Shown here piece after piece: positions 63,439-64,000 of a DNA stretch of 64,000 nt. The DNA is from Cylindrotheca closterium. Taxonomy: Eukaryota > Bacillariophyta > Bacillariophyceae > Bacillariales > Bacillariaceae. The notes under the pieces were generated by a model. The model ran no database searches and had not been told where the DNA came from. It was given only the letters and a program-made list of their open reading frames with translations. How positions within the stretch are numbered: position 1 is the first letter of the stretch; the number at the start of each line of letters is the position of its first letter. A program made the position numbers and the translations under genes. The stretch lies in the NCBI GenBank assembly GCA_933822405.4, contig CAKOGP040000213.1, positions 20,783 to 84,782 of the forward strand, read 5' to 3'.

Positions 63439-63673
63439 CTAGTGAGTGACCAATCCACTAGAAACCACAAAGGAAAACACTAGCCAGCCGAAGGATCCCT
63501 TATAAATGTGCGATGACACATCAAGACTTGCAGATTTGCTGTGCAATCATATTATCATAGTTGAACAAAGAAGAAAAGAAAAGTGGTGAGACCATAGTTC
63601 AGAAAGTAGATGCAATTGAAACGGTCAGAAAAACTTACCAGGAGAAATGAAGTGACGTCGTCGTCGTTGTCAT
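63439..63673 (-). CDS. Predicted spliced 44-residue ORF, array copy 5
   Basis: ATG 63673, stop 63439, 100-bp intron. This is the most upstream copy on the minus strand; about 120 bp before its ATG the repeat ends and unique sequence begins. Confidence 0.3.
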
Positions 63674-63791
63674 GACAAAAATTGTCATTATGGGGTGAAT
63701 TTCCATTAAGCTGTTTGATGGGTTGTTCGTGTGTTGTCGCACACTATTATCATCCTTCATCTATTTCAAAGTCGTACCAAGAATGTACTTT

Positions 63792-64000
63792 TTAATTGGC
63801 ACAGTTTCGTCGATTTGCCACTCGGCGACTGTATCGTCTTCCTTGTTCCGTCATGCCAGATCCCAAAGCTTCGGTGAAAGTATCCTCTGCATGTGGAATC
63901 AGAAGCTTGGCCCGTCGAAGGCTGTAGCGCTTTCCAGACTCGGTCCATCCCGATCCCATCCCATCAGAAGGAATATCAATAGTAGCTGCGTTGTCAGATT
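63792..64000 (-). CDS. Possible partial reading frame at right edge
   Basis: A minus-strand frame is open from the window edge for 69 codons to TAA at 63792-63794. It reads, in part, 'AATIDIPSDGMGSGWTESGK' and 'AKLLIPHAEDTFTEALGSG', a soluble protein-like composition. Its stop codon lies exactly where the tandem array begins, so the array may have truncated the end of this gene. No family recognised, and the upstream part lies outside the window. Confidence 0.3.
   Translation of the reverse strand, partial: SDNAATIDIPSDGMGSGWTESGKRYSLRRAKLLIPHAEDTFTEALGSGMTEQGRRYSRRVANRRNCAN

Larger units (their letters stand above)
61301..63795. repeat. Five-copy tandem array of a 497/502-bp unit
   Basis: Copies begin at about 61301, 61803, 62305, 62802 and 63299, each opening GGGA(C/T)CGCTTTTCTGGGCTC. 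The first two units are 502 bp, the last three 497 bp; copies 3-5 are almost identical, copies 1-2 slightly diverged. The array ends abruptly near 63795, where the next unit would start but the sequence changes. Within each unit the minus strand carries an ATG, a strong splice donor (CCTG|GTAAGT), an acceptor (TTGCACAG|C) and an in-frame stop. The indels between unit types all lie between that donor and acceptor. The repeat also has a conserved inverted repeat (ATGACA...TGTCAT) just upstream of the ATG on that strand. Confidence 0.93.

Noticed and set aside
61245..63470. Minus-strand 68-codon frames (MWFLVDWSLTRIAS...) in each tandem unit
   Set aside because: Most differences between units change the amino acid (F/I, M/V, A/V, I/V) and copy 1 ends differently; no sign of constraint, unlike the spliced 44-residue frame.
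62232..63483. Plus-strand 85-codon frames repeated in each tandem unit
   Set aside because: They begin at TTG rather than ATG and are conserved only because the units are nearly identical.

Overview
The window looks like nuclear DNA of a photosynthetic stramenopile, most probably a diatom. The reasons are: protein-coding genes with few, short GT-AG introns (mostly 85-140 bp); a divergent heat-shock-factor gene; two proteins with signal peptides ending in diatom-type plastid-import junctions (A|F and A|W); a BspA/DUF285 surface protein on a long Pro/Thr stalk; an LRR/ankyrin-like protein; and three members of a lineage-expanded TPR-like family. It is assembled sequence: a 10-N gap at 43274-43283 is flanked by the same 127 bp on both sides. 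I saw no rRNA, tRNA, CRISPR or prokaryotic operon structure.

Layout. 0.9-12.1 kb (+): TPR-like protein, RecQ5-like helicase with a RanBP2-type zinc finger, five-exon secreted Cys-rich repeat protein, plastid-type CS-SAP protein, CNOT10-like TPR protein. 12.7-17.1 kb (+): membrane-anchored DUF285 surface protein and FolD. 17.8-26.1 kb (-): truncated haemoglobin, plastid-type carotenoid cleavage dioxygenase, DsbA/FrnE-like oxidoreductase with a predicted acylated N-terminus, and two near-identical TPR-like paralogues 2 kb apart. 27-34.6 kb is gene-poor and partly degenerate: a frameshifted pseudogene, a small ORF fragment, an HSF gene, a lineage-specific protein, an LRR/ankyrin-like protein and a small basic protein. 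36-41 kb: SelD-associated-type flavoprotein, TatD nuclease, and a secreted repeat protein with a C-terminal membrane segment. 43.4-59.5 kb: valyl-tRNA synthetase, a very large acidic/basic low-complexity protein, an MFS transporter, a divergent thioredoxin / 2H-phosphoesterase pair, and a large AAA+ ATPase/TPR-like protein. 61.3-63.8 kb: five tandem copies of a ~500-bp unit, then the edge of another possible reading frame.

There is no operon logic. Housekeeping genes (ValRS, FolD, CNOT10, thioredoxin, TatD, RecQ) are mixed with lineage-specific secreted or signalling-type genes. The most noteworthy items are the tandem array, where all unit-length differences fall inside a predicted 100/105-bp intron of a 44-residue reading frame; the paralogue pair whose coding regions match while the 5' flanks do not; the six-codon first exon that would give the DsbA-like protein an MGNC...CC N-terminus; and three unfamiliar secreted or surface repeat proteins.

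Exon boundaries were chosen by eye from splice consensus, frame continuity and protein-family fit, without transcript data.
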